A DNA stretch of 64,000 nt. It comes from Streptomyces pseudovenezuelae (lineage in GTDB: Bacteria > Actinomycetota > Actinomycetes > Streptomycetales > Streptomycetaceae). The notes beneath the pieces were generated by a model. The model had not been told where the DNA came from. It did not search any database and worked only from the letters and a program-made list of their open reading frames with translations. The translations under genes and the position numbers were made by a program. The DNA is taken from NCBI RefSeq assembly GCF_029892565.1, contig NZ_JARXVH010000027.1, positions 1 through 64,000 of the forward strand, read 5' to 3'. Each line of letters opens with the position of its first letter. Positions within the stretch are counted from its first letter, which is position 1. This document shows positions 51,836 through 60,361 of this stretch, in pieces.

Positions 51836-51855
51836 TTGTCGAAGCGCTTCGACAA
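51836..51855. promoter_or_regulatory. LacI-type operator 4, longest palindrome
   Basis: TTGTCGAAGCGCTTCGACAA is a perfect 20-bp palindrome, the most symmetric of the four. It is 85 bases from operator 3, so one tetramer could hold both in a loop. Confidence 0.85.
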
Positions 51856-51910
51856 CACTTTTCCCGGTCCAGCCTCGACCTGGCCTCGGACCGGCCCGGC
51901 GGCGGCTGCG

Positions 51911-51954
51911 GGGTCGTAGCCCAACCGTCCGCGGGTCGTACCCGAACCGTCCCC
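51911..51954. repeat. 22-bp tandem duplication between the LacI and acyl-CoA dehydrogenase genes
   Basis: Two units beginning GGGTCGTA and ending ACCGTCC (51911-51932 and 51933-51954) differ at only three positions. The 22-bp period equals two helical turns. The 370-base divergent gap also contains GATCGGGTA twice (52023-52031, 52037-52045), 57-79 bases before the dehydrogenase start. I see no other feature in the gap besides the two operators. Confidence 0.6.
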
Positions 51955-52101
51955 CGGACGGCCCCCCGACGCAACACCCCATTCCGTCGGACGGCTGCGC
52001 GAAGGGTGGTGGGGTCGCCCGGGATCGGGTACTAACGATCGGGTAGCACCCGTCGGTAACCAAACTGGTCCGAGGTCCCGATTCGCGGCGAGGTGACCCT
52101 C

Positions 52102-54045
52102 ATGTCCGCACCATCCAGCGATTCCCCCGTCAAAGCCACGGTCTCCGAACGCGAGGCCCGCCAGGTGGCGGAGGCCGCCCGCGAGCAGGAGTGGCGCAGG
52201 CCCAGCTTCGCCAAGGAACTCTTCCTCGGCCGCTTCCGGCTCGACCTGGTCCATCCGCACCCCACCCCAGCCCCGGACGACGCCCAGCGCGGGGAGGAGT
52301 TCCTCGCCGCGCTCCGCGACTTCTGCGAGACGAAGGTCGACGCGGCGCTCATCGAACGCGAGGCCAGAATCCCCGACGAGGTCATCAACGGTCTCAAGGA
52401 ACTCGGCGCCCTCGGGATGAAGATCGACACCAAGTACGGCGGGCTCGGTCTCACCCAGGTGTACTACAACAAGGCGCTGGCCCTGGCCGGCTCGGCCTGC
52501 CCCGCGATCGGCGTGCTGCTGTCGGCACACCAGTCGATCGGCGTACCGCAGCCGCTGAAGATGTTCGGCACGGACGAGCAGAAGGAGGCCTTCCTCCCGC
52601 GCTGCGCCCGCACCGACATCAGCGCCTTCCTGCTCACCGAGCCCGACGTCGGCTCCGACCCGGCCCGCCTCGCCACCAGCGCGGTGCCCGAGGGGGACGA
52701 CTACCTCCTCGACGGCGTGAAGCTGTGGACCACCAACGGGGTCGTCGCCGACCTGCTCGTCGTGATGGCCCGGGTGCCCAAGAGCGAGGGCCACAAGGGC
52801 GGCATCACCGCCTTCGTCGTGGAGAGCGACTCGCCCGGCATCACCGTCGAGAACCGCAACGCCTTCATGGGCCTGCGCGGCATCGAGAACGGCGTCACCC
52901 GCTTCCACCAGGTCCGGGTGCCCGCCGCCAACCGCATCGGCCCCGAGGGTGCGGGCCTGAAGATCGCCCTCACCACCCTCAACACCGGCCGCCTCTCGCT
53001 GCCCGCGTCCTGCGTCGCGGCCGGCAAGTGGTGCCTGAAGATCGCCCGTGAGTGGTCCGCGGCCCGCGAGCAGTGGGGCAAGCCGATCGCCGACCACGAG
53101 GCCGTCGGCGCGAAGATCTCCTTCATCGCGGCGACCACCTTCGCACTGGAGGCGGTCCTCGACCTGTCCTCGCAGATGGCCGACGAGGACCGCAACGACA
53201 TCCGCATCGAGGGCGCGCTCGCCAAGCTCTACGCCTCCGAGATGGGCTGGCTCATCGCCGACGAACTCGTCCAGATCCGCGGCGGCCGCGGCTTCGAGAC
53301 GGCGGCCTCCCTCGCGGCCCGCGGCGAGCGGGCGGTCCCGGCCGAACAGGTGCTGCGCGACCTGCGTATCAACCGCATCTTCGAGGGCTCGACCGAGATC
53401 ATGCACCTGCTGATCGCACGCGAGGCGGTCGACGCCCACCTCTCCGTGGCCGGGGACCTCATCGACCCCGACAAGTCCCTGTCGGACAAGGCGAAGGCGG
53501 GCGCGAACGCGGGTGTCTTCTACGCCAAGTGGCTGCCGAAGCTGGTCGCCGGACCGGGTCAACTGCCCGGCTCGTACGGCGAGTTCAAGCGGGAGGTGGA
53601 TCTCTCCCCGCATCTGCGGTACGTGGAGCGCACCGCCCGCAAACTCGCCCGCTCCACCTTCTACGCCATGTCCCGCTGGCAGGGCCGGATGGAGACCAAG
53701 CAGAGCTTCCTGGGCCGGATCGTCGACATCGGCGCGGAACTGTTCGCGATGAGCGCGGCCTGCGTACGGGCCGAACTCCTGCGCAGCCAGGGCGAGAACG
53801 GCCGCGAGGCCTACCAACTCGCCGACGCCTTCTGCCGCCAGTCCAGGCTGCGTGTCGAGGAACTCTTCGGCCGCCTGTGGAGCAACACCGACGCCATCGA
53901 CCGCAAGGTCGTCAAGGGCGTCATGGCGGGCACGTACGCGTGGCTGGAGCAGGGGATCGTCGACCCGTCGGGCGAGGGCCCGTGGATCGCGGACGCGACC
54001 CCCGGACCCTCGAAGACCGAGAACGTGCACCGGCCCATCGGGTGA
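52102..54045 (+). CDS. Acyl-CoA dehydrogenase with C-terminal extension (VLCAD-like)
   Basis: A 647-residue flavoenzyme that introduces the trans-2 double bond into acyl-CoA. The core dehydrogenase domains include KYGGLGLTQVYYNKALALAG, FLLTEPDVGSDPA and LWTTNGVVADLLVV, and the late RIFEGSTEIMHLLIAREAVD, where the catalytic Glu is expected. About 170 extra residues after the core resemble the C-terminal domain of long-chain/ACAD9-type enzymes that helps dimerisation and membrane contact. ATG 52102 was chosen over GTG 52093 because AGG(TG) then serves as ribosome site. No neighbour is functionally linked. Confidence 0.92.
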   Translation: MSAPSSDSPVKATVSEREARQVAEAAREQEWRRPSFAKELFLGRFRLDLVHPHPTPAPDDAQRGEEFLAALRDFCETKVDAALIEREARIPDEVINGLKELGALGMKIDTKYGGLGLTQVYYNKALALAGSACPAIGVLLSAHQSIGVPQPLKMFGTDEQKEAFLPRCARTDISAFLLTEPDVGSDPARLATSAVPEGDDYLLDGVKLWTTNGVVADLLVVMARVPKSEGHKGGITAFVVESDSPGITVENRNAFMGLRGIENGVTRFHQVRVPAANRIGPEGAGLKIALTTLNTGRLSLPASCVAAGKWCLKIAREWSAAREQWGKPIADHEAVGAKISFIAATTFALEAVLDLSSQMADEDRNDIRIEGALAKLYASEMGWLIADELVQIRGGRGFETAASLAARGERAVPAEQVLRDLRINRIFEGSTEIMHLLIAREAVDAHLSVAGDLIDPDKSLSDKAKAGANAGVFYAKWLPKLVAGPGQLPGSYGEFKREVDLSPHLRYVERTARKLARSTFYAMSRWQGRMETKQSFLGRIVDIGAELFAMSAACVRAELLRSQGENGREAYQLADAFCRQSRLRVEELFGRLWSNTDAIDRKVVKGVMAGTYAWLEQGIVDPSGEGPWIADATPGPSKTENVHRPIG

Positions 54046-54090
54046 GGTGAGCCGAGAGGTCCTGACCGGTCCTCGGCAACACCCTTTGGT

Positions 54091-54540
54091 TCAGCAGTAC
54101 TTGTCGCTCGGATCCCGCGTAGTCCAGGAGCAGGAGTCGACCTTGGTGCCGGTCGCCTTGGTCAGCGTGGCGGTGTCGCTGGTGTTGTTCCAGACGTACG
54201 CGGCGCGGCCCTGGTACTTGTTCGACGCGGTGTCCGAGCCCTTGCCGGTGTGCACCTTCATGTACTTGCCGGCGCCGATCTTGATGTTCTTGAAGACGTA
54301 CTTGTGGTTCGAGGTGTCCTTCAGGATCCAGCCCTTGAGCGAGATCGCCGAGCGACTGGTGTTCTTGATCTGCACCCACTCGCCGTTCAGGCTCGTGTTG
54401 GAACGGTTGTCCGAGCCCGGGCTGTCGAACCAGGCCCGGTAGACGATCACCCCGCCGGCGGCCTCGGCGGGTGAGCTGAGCAGGGTGCCGGTCAGTACGG
54501 CGGCGCCCGCGAGCGCGGGCAGGGCGGCGCGTATCCGCAT
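54091..54540 (-). CDS. Secreted lamin-tail-domain protein
   Basis: A 149-residue exported protein: Sec signal about 1-27 (ending AEA) and a single lamin-tail domain (SNTSLNGEWVQIKNTSRSAISLKGWILKD, then HKYVFKNIKIGAGKYMKVHTGKG). Two Cys residues near the C-terminus could form a disulfide. Such domains are found alone or attached to secreted nucleases and phosphatases in Streptomyces; the function of the single-domain form is unknown. It is convergent with the dehydrogenase (45-base gap) and divergent from dxr, with a PHO-box-like repeat in the shared upstream region. Confidence 0.88.
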   Translation of the reverse strand: MRIRAALPALAGAAVLTGTLLSSPAEAAGGVIVYRAWFDSPGSDNRSNTSLNGEWVQIKNTSRSAISLKGWILKDTSNHKYVFKNIKIGAGKYMKVHTGKGSDTASNKYQGRAAYVWNNTSDTATLTKATGTKVDSCSWTTRDPSDKYC

Positions 54541-54599
54541 GGAAATCCCCCAAGAATTTCGTCCCCCCGACCGAACCTCCCCGGTCGGTAGTGAAGTGT

Positions 54600-54632
54600 T
54601 ATCACACGATCTTCACTCAGACTTCACAAAGG
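54600..54632. promoter_or_regulatory. PHO-box-like direct repeat
   Basis: CTTCACTCAGA (54611-54621) and CTTCACAAAGG (54622-54632) are consecutive 11-bp units, matching the Streptomyces PhoP repeat consensus G(G/T)TCAYYYR(G/C)G at nine and eight of 11 positions by hand count. A weaker third unit (54600-54610, TATCACACGAT) precedes them. The site is between the lamin-tail gene and dxr. Confidence 0.5.
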
Positions 54633-54725
54633 GGGTTTCTGCTTCATTCGGCACAGGAAGCGACAAGCCACCCGCGCGAGGGACGCGCTGTCCTCCTTGC
54701 GGTCGGATGCGGCAACAATGGAGGG

Positions 54726-55988
54726 ATGAGCGACAGTCCAGCCCCCCTCGCCGACCCGCACCTCGTCTATGACCCGGTCGCGGGCGGCGGTCCGAAGGAC
54801 GTGGTGATCCTCGGATCCACGGGGTCGATCGGCACCCAGGCCATCGACCTAGTACTGCGCAACCCCGACCGCTTCCGGGTCACCGGCCTGTCCGCCAACG
54901 GCGGCCGGGTCGCCCTCCTCGCCGAGCAGGCGCACCGGCTGCGGGTGCGGACCGTCGCGGTGGCCCGAGAGGACGTCGTACCGTCCCTGCGCGAGGCGCT
55001 GACCGGCCGCTACGGCGCGGGCGAGCCGCTCCCCGAGATCCTCGCGGGACCTGAGGCGGCCACCCACCTCGCCGCCTCCGACTGCCACACGGTCCTCAAC
55101 GGCATCACGGGCTCCATCGGCCTCGCCCCGACCCTCGCCGCCCTGGAGGCGGGCCGCGCGCTCGCGCTCGCCAACAAGGAATCGCTCATCGTCGGCGGCC
55201 CGCTGGTCAAGGCGCTGGCCAAGCCCGGGCAGATCATCCCGGTCGACTCCGAGCACGCGGCCCTGTTCCAGGCGCTGGCGGCCGGCACCCGGTCCGACGT
55301 GCGCAAGCTCGTCGTCACCGCGTCCGGCGGCCCCTTCCGCGGCCGGACGAAGGCCGAACTGGCGGGCGTCAGCGTCGAGGACGCCCTGGCGCACCCCACC
55401 TGGGCGATGGGTCCGGTGATCACGATCAACTCGGCGACCCTGGTCAACAAGGGACTGGAGGTCATCGAGGCGCACCTCCTCTACGACATTCCCTTCGACC
55501 GCATTGAGGTCGTCGTGCACCCCCAGTCGTATGTCCACTCGATGATTGAGTTCACGGACGGTTCGACGATCGCCCAGGCGACGCCCCCCGACATGCGCGG
55601 GCCGATCGCCATCGGGCTCGGCTGGCCGGAGCGGATTCCGGACGCGGCGCCCGCCTTCGACTGGAGCAGGGCCTCGACGTGGGAGTTCTTCCCACTGGAC
55701 AATGAGGCGTTCCCCTCGGTGAACCTCGCCCGACACGTGGGTGAGCTCGCGGGCACCGCCCCGGCGGTGTTCAATGCGGCCAACGAGGAGTGCGTGGAGG
55801 CGTTCCGCGGCGGCGCATTGCCGTTCAACGGGATCATGGAGACCGTGACAAGAGTGGTCGAGGAGCACGGCACACCCGGCGCGGGAACTTCACTCACCGT
55901 GTCGGACGTCCTCGAAGCGGAGACCTGGGCACGGGCCCGGGCCCGGGAACTGACAGCGCAGACGGCGACCGCGGAGGCGCGTGCATGA
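54726..55988 (+). CDS. dxr: 1-deoxy-D-xylulose-5-phosphate reductoisomerase
   Basis: A 420-residue enzyme of the MEP isoprenoid pathway, converting deoxyxylulose phosphate to methylerythritol phosphate with NADPH. Motifs: GSTGSIGTQAID (NADPH binding, about residue 29), LANKESLIVGG, VDSEHAALFQAL (metal ligands), VTASGGPFRG and HPTWAMGPVITINSATLVNKGLEVIEAHLLY (read in parts). Sequence length is near the usual 400. ATG 54726 directly follows GGAGGG, too close for a standard ribosome site, so the mRNA may be leaderless or the start may differ slightly. Its stop overlaps the rseP-like start. Confidence 0.97.
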   Translation: MSDSPAPLADPHLVYDPVAGGGPKDVVILGSTGSIGTQAIDLVLRNPDRFRVTGLSANGGRVALLAEQAHRLRVRTVAVAREDVVPSLREALTGRYGAGEPLPEILAGPEAATHLAASDCHTVLNGITGSIGLAPTLAALEAGRALALANKESLIVGGPLVKALAKPGQIIPVDSEHAALFQALAAGTRSDVRKLVVTASGGPFRGRTKAELAGVSVEDALAHPTWAMGPVITINSATLVNKGLEVIEAHLLYDIPFDRIEVVVHPQSYVHSMIEFTDGSTIAQATPPDMRGPIAIGLGWPERIPDAAPAFDWSRASTWEFFPLDNEAFPSVNLARHVGELAGTAPAVFNAANEECVEAFRGGALPFNGIMETVTRVVEEHGTPGAGTSLTVSDVLEAETWARARARELTAQTATAEARA

Positions 55989-57289
55989 CGAGCTTGATGA
56001 TGATCCTCGGCATAGTCGTCTTCGCGTTCGGCCTGTTGGTCTCGATCGCGTGGCACGAACTGGGGCACCTGTCCACGGCCAAGATGTTCGGCATCAGGGT
56101 GCCGCAGTACATGGTCGGCTTCGGGCCGACCCTGTTCTCGCGCAAGCGGGGCGACACCGAGTACGGGTTCAAGGCCATCCCGTTCGGCGGCTACATCCGC
56201 ATGATCGGCATGTTCCCGCCAGGACCCGACGGCCGCCTGGAGGCCCGCTCCACCTCGCCCTGGCGCGGCATGATCGAGGACGCCCGCTCGGCGGCCTTCG
56301 AGGAGCTGCGGCCCGGCGACGAGAGCCGGCTCTTCTACACGCGTGCCCCGTGGAAGCGGGTCATCGTGATGTTCGCGGGCCCGTTCATGAACCTGATCCT
56401 GGCGGTGGCGCTCTTCCTCACCGTCCTGATGGGCTTCGGCATCGCCCAGCAGACCACCACGGTCAGCTCGGTCTCCCAGTGCGTGATCGCGCAGAGCGAG
56501 AACCGCGACAACTGCACGAAGAAGGACGCGGCCTCCCCGGCCGCGGCGGCGGGCCTCAAGCCCGGCGACAAGATCGTCTCCTTCGCCGGGGTGCGGACGG
56601 ACGACTGGAACAGGCTCTCCGACCTGATCCGCGCGAACCCCGGCAAGGACGTCCCGATCGTGGTCTCGCGCGACGGCAAGGAGGTCGCCCTCCACGCGAC
56701 GATCGCCACCAACCAGGTCGCCAAGAAGGACTCCAGCGGCCAGATCGTCCAGGGCAAGTACGTCAACGCCGGCTTCCTCGGCTTCAGCGCCGCCACCGGC
56801 GTCGTCAAGCAGGACTTCGGCGACTCGGTGACCTGGATGGGCGACCGGGTCGGTGACGCGGTCGACTCCATCGTCGCGCTGCCGGGCAAGATCCCCGGCC
56901 TGTGGGACGCGGCCTTCGGCGACGGAAAGCGCGCCGACGACTCCCCGATGGGCGTGGTCGGCGCGGCCCGGGTGGGCGGCGAGATCTTCACCCTGGACAT
57001 CCCGGCCAGCCAGCAACTGGCGATGTTCGTCATGCTGGTGGCCGGCTTCAACCTCTCCCTGTTCCTGTTCAACATGCTCCCGCTGCTGCCCCTGGACGGC
57101 GGCCATGTCGCGGGTGCCCTGTGGGAGTCCCTGCGCCGCCACACGGCCAAGCTGCTGCGCCGCCCGGACCCCGGTCCGTTCGACGTCGCCAAGCTGATGC
57201 CGGTGGCCTACGTGGTGGCGGGCATCTTCGTCTGCTTCACGCTGCTGGTGCTGGTGGCGGACGTGGTTAACCCGGTGAAAATCTCCTAG
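55985..57289 (+). CDS. Site-2 intramembrane zinc metalloprotease (RseP/Rip-like)
   Basis: A 434-residue membrane protease that cuts substrate helices within the membrane, typically anti-sigma factors. Zinc-binding HELGH is at about residues 24-28 and the distal LPLDGGH at about 370. A PDZ domain lies between (AAAGLKPGDKIVSFAGVRTDDWNRL). Membrane segments are at the N-terminus, about 118-138, about 345-365 and 405-430. The start overlaps the dxr stop. A terminator follows, so the dxr-protease pair forms a unit before ispG. It may act on the anti-sigma proteins of this organism. Confidence 0.94.
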   Translation: MTSLMMILGIVVFAFGLLVSIAWHELGHLSTAKMFGIRVPQYMVGFGPTLFSRKRGDTEYGFKAIPFGGYIRMIGMFPPGPDGRLEARSTSPWRGMIEDARSAAFEELRPGDESRLFYTRAPWKRVIVMFAGPFMNLILAVALFLTVLMGFGIAQQTTTVSSVSQCVIAQSENRDNCTKKDAASPAAAAGLKPGDKIVSFAGVRTDDWNRLSDLIRANPGKDVPIVVSRDGKEVALHATIATNQVAKKDSSGQIVQGKYVNAGFLGFSAATGVVKQDFGDSVTWMGDRVGDAVDSIVALPGKIPGLWDAAFGDGKRADDSPMGVVGAARVGGEIFTLDIPASQQLAMFVMLVAGFNLSLFLFNMLPLLPLDGGHVAGALWESLRRHTAKLLRRPDPGPFDVAKLMPVAYVVAGIFVCFTLLVLVADVVNPVKIS

Positions 57290-57305
57290 CCACTCCTGGT
57301 TCGCG

Positions 57306-57334
57306 ACGGCCCGGCATCCTTCCTGCCGGGCCGT
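57306..57334 (+). terminator. Rho-independent-type hairpin after the protease gene
   Basis: ACGGCCCGGCA (57306-57316) pairs perfectly with TGCCGGGCCGT (57324-57334) around TCCTTCC. It lies 17 bases after the protease stop and is followed by a short T/C-rich run. Confidence 0.88.
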
Positions 57335-57458
57335 TCTCCATTGAGTGGGTTTAACCAGTGGGATGTGCCCGGCCCCCCGCCGGTGACGTAATCTCGAAGC
57401 CTGGAGCCCGTTGTTCCGGGACCGGGGCCTTGATCCACGACTTGGGGTTGCACAGCAG

Positions 57459-58616
<1,158 letters not shown>

Positions 58617-58633
58617 GTATCGTCCTCGCCGTA

Positions 58634-58710
58634 TCAACGCCGGTCGGCATCTTTCAGCCCGTCCGGCGTTGAGGACGAGGCCGTTCAGGCCGAAGCGGGG
58701 GCCTGGGGGC
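58634..58710. repeat. Interspersed intergenic element, copy B, with hairpin after ispG
   Basis: TCAACGCCGG (58634-58643) pairs with CCGGCGTTGA (58663-58672), forming a hairpin 18 bases after the ispG stop that may terminate it. The right arm is part of GTCCGGCGTTGAGGACGAGG, related to copy A at 31043. The remaining gap to 58844 shows no clear gene; TACAGT (58801-58806) could be a -10 of the next gene. Confidence 0.6.
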
Positions 58711-58844
58711 GGCAGATCGCCAGAGGCGGAACGGCATCCGACGCAAGCTACTGAAGGACCGGCAGCACAAACCGGGGCGGCACCGCTCAGCTTCCGCAGG
58801 TACAGTGCGGGGATCAGCAGAACCCTCAGGGTGAGGCCCCGCAC

Positions 58845-59693
58845 GTGTTGACCCAGACCACCTCCCGAGTGCTCGAACCGAGCGACCTGGAAGCGGCGCT
58901 CGCCGTCCTGAACCGCGAGCCCGTCGCGAACGCCTTCGTGACGTCCCGGGTCCAGATCGCCGGCCTCGACCCCTGGCGGCTCGGCGGCGAGATGTGGGGC
59001 TTCTACGAGGACGGCATGCTGACGTCCCTCTGCTACGCGGGCGCCAACCTGGTCCCCATCTGCGCCACCCCCAAGGCCGTACGGTCCTTCGCGGACCGCG
59101 CGCGCCGGGCCGGCCGCCGCTGCTCCTCCGTCGTCGGCCCCGCCGAAGCCGTCTCCCAGCTGTGGCGGCTCCTCGAACCGAGCTGGGGCCCGGCCCGCGA
59201 GGTCCGTTCCCGCCAGCCCCTCATGGTCGCCGACCGCATGCCCGTCGACATCGCCCCGGATCCCTACGTCCGCCGCATCCGCAAGGACGAGATGGACACG
59301 ATCATGCCGGCCTGCGTGGCGATGTTCACCGAGGAGGTCGGCGTCTCCCCGCTGGCCGGCGACGGCGGCCTCCTCTACCAGGCCCGGGTCGCCGAACTCG
59401 TAAGCGCCGGCCGCTCGTTCGCCCGCGTCGACGAACACGGCAAGGTCGTCTTCAAGGCCGAGATCGGCGCGGCCACCTCGCGGGCCTGCCAGATCCAGGG
59501 CGTGTGGGTGGCCCCCGAATACCGGGGGAGAGGCGTCGCGGCCCCCGGCATGGCAGCGGTCCTGCGCTACGCCCTGGCCGACGTGGCCCCCCTGGTGAGC
59601 CTGTACGTCAACGACTTCAACACCCCGGCGAGGCGGACGTACCACCGCGTGGGCTTCCAGGAGATCGGCGCCTTCATGAGCGTCCTGTTCTAG
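58845..59693 (+). CDS. GNAT acetyltransferase with N-terminal DUF4081-like domain
   Basis: A 282-residue protein. Residues about 1-130 resemble the DUF4081 domain attached to some actinobacterial GNAT proteins (RVLEPSDLEAALAVLNREPVANAFVTSRV). The GNAT fold follows: VRRIRKDEMDTIMPACVAMFTEEVG, and the acetyl-CoA motif VWVAPEYRGRGVAAPGMAAVLRYA with QxxGxG-like RGRGVA. It would acetylate an amine; the substrate is unknown. GTG 58845 has GGTGAGG nine bases upstream. It lies between ispG and proS, an order I recall as conserved in Streptomyces. Confidence 0.88.
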   Translation: MLTQTTSRVLEPSDLEAALAVLNREPVANAFVTSRVQIAGLDPWRLGGEMWGFYEDGMLTSLCYAGANLVPICATPKAVRSFADRARRAGRRCSSVVGPAEAVSQLWRLLEPSWGPAREVRSRQPLMVADRMPVDIAPDPYVRRIRKDEMDTIMPACVAMFTEEVGVSPLAGDGGLLYQARVAELVSAGRSFARVDEHGKVVFKAEIGAATSRACQIQGVWVAPEYRGRGVAAPGMAAVLRYALADVAPLVSLYVNDFNTPARRTYHRVGFQEIGAFMSVLF

Positions 59694-59757
59694 TCACCAT
59701 CAGCCACTTGCAACCCGCACCAGGCAGACGACCGGCACCCCCCTGTACCCTCCCCGC

Positions 59758-60288
59758 ATGGACCTCGTCATCGGCCCCCTCGACCTCTCCGCCCACGTCG
59801 ACGAGGCCCTCGCCGTCCAGGCCGTAGCCTTCGGACTCGGCGCAGACGAAGTAGCCGTACGCCGCCAGATCGTCCTCCGCCACATGACCCACCCCGGTGC
59901 GAGGGCCCTGGGCGCGACCGTCGGACGACACCTCGTCGGGTTCGTCTACGGCATGCCGAACGACCGCGGTCACTGGTGGTCCACCGTCGTCGAGCCGTAC
60001 CTCCATGAACAGGGCCACGACAACTGGCTCGACGACTCCTTCGTGATCACCGAGCTGCACGTCCACCCGGCCCACCAGAGCCGGGGCATCGGCCGCTCCC
60101 TGATCACCACGATCACCGACTCCGCCGCCGAGCCCCGCTCGATCCTCTCCGCGATCGACACCGACAGCCCGGCCCGCGGCCTCTACCACTCCCTCGGCTA
60201 CCAGGACCTGGCCCGCCGCGTCCTCTTCCCGAGCGCCCCGAAGCCGTACGCGGTCATGGGGGCACCCCTCCCACTCCGCCGCCGATAA
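59758..60288 (+). CDS. GNAT-family acetyltransferase
   Basis: A 176-residue single-domain N-acetyltransferase. The acetyl-CoA site is in ELHVHPAHQSRGIGRSLITTI, preceded by GATVGRHLVGFVYG, and the C-terminal ARGLYHSLGYQDLARRV motif. Substrate unknown. The ATG at 59758 lies seven bases after TACCCT (59746-59751), which could be a -10 with a leaderless start, because no ribosome site is visible. It is 64 bases after the other acetyltransferase and 73 bases before proS. Confidence 0.88.
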   Translation: MDLVIGPLDLSAHVDEALAVQAVAFGLGADEVAVRRQIVLRHMTHPGARALGATVGRHLVGFVYGMPNDRGHWWSTVVEPYLHEQGHDNWLDDSFVITELHVHPAHQSRGIGRSLITTITDSAAEPRSILSAIDTDSPARGLYHSLGYQDLARRVLFPSAPKPYAVMGAPLPLRRR

Positions 60289-60361
60289 CCGATTTCCACC
60301 CCCGCAGCGCGCCCGGCTAACCTCCTAGCCATCACCCTTTTCCGGCAGGAGTACAAGAACC

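Noticed and set aside
51805..54030. Long leftward frame opposite the acyl-CoA dehydrogenase
   Set aside because: A mirror of third-position GC bias; all conserved dehydrogenase motifs are on the plus strand.
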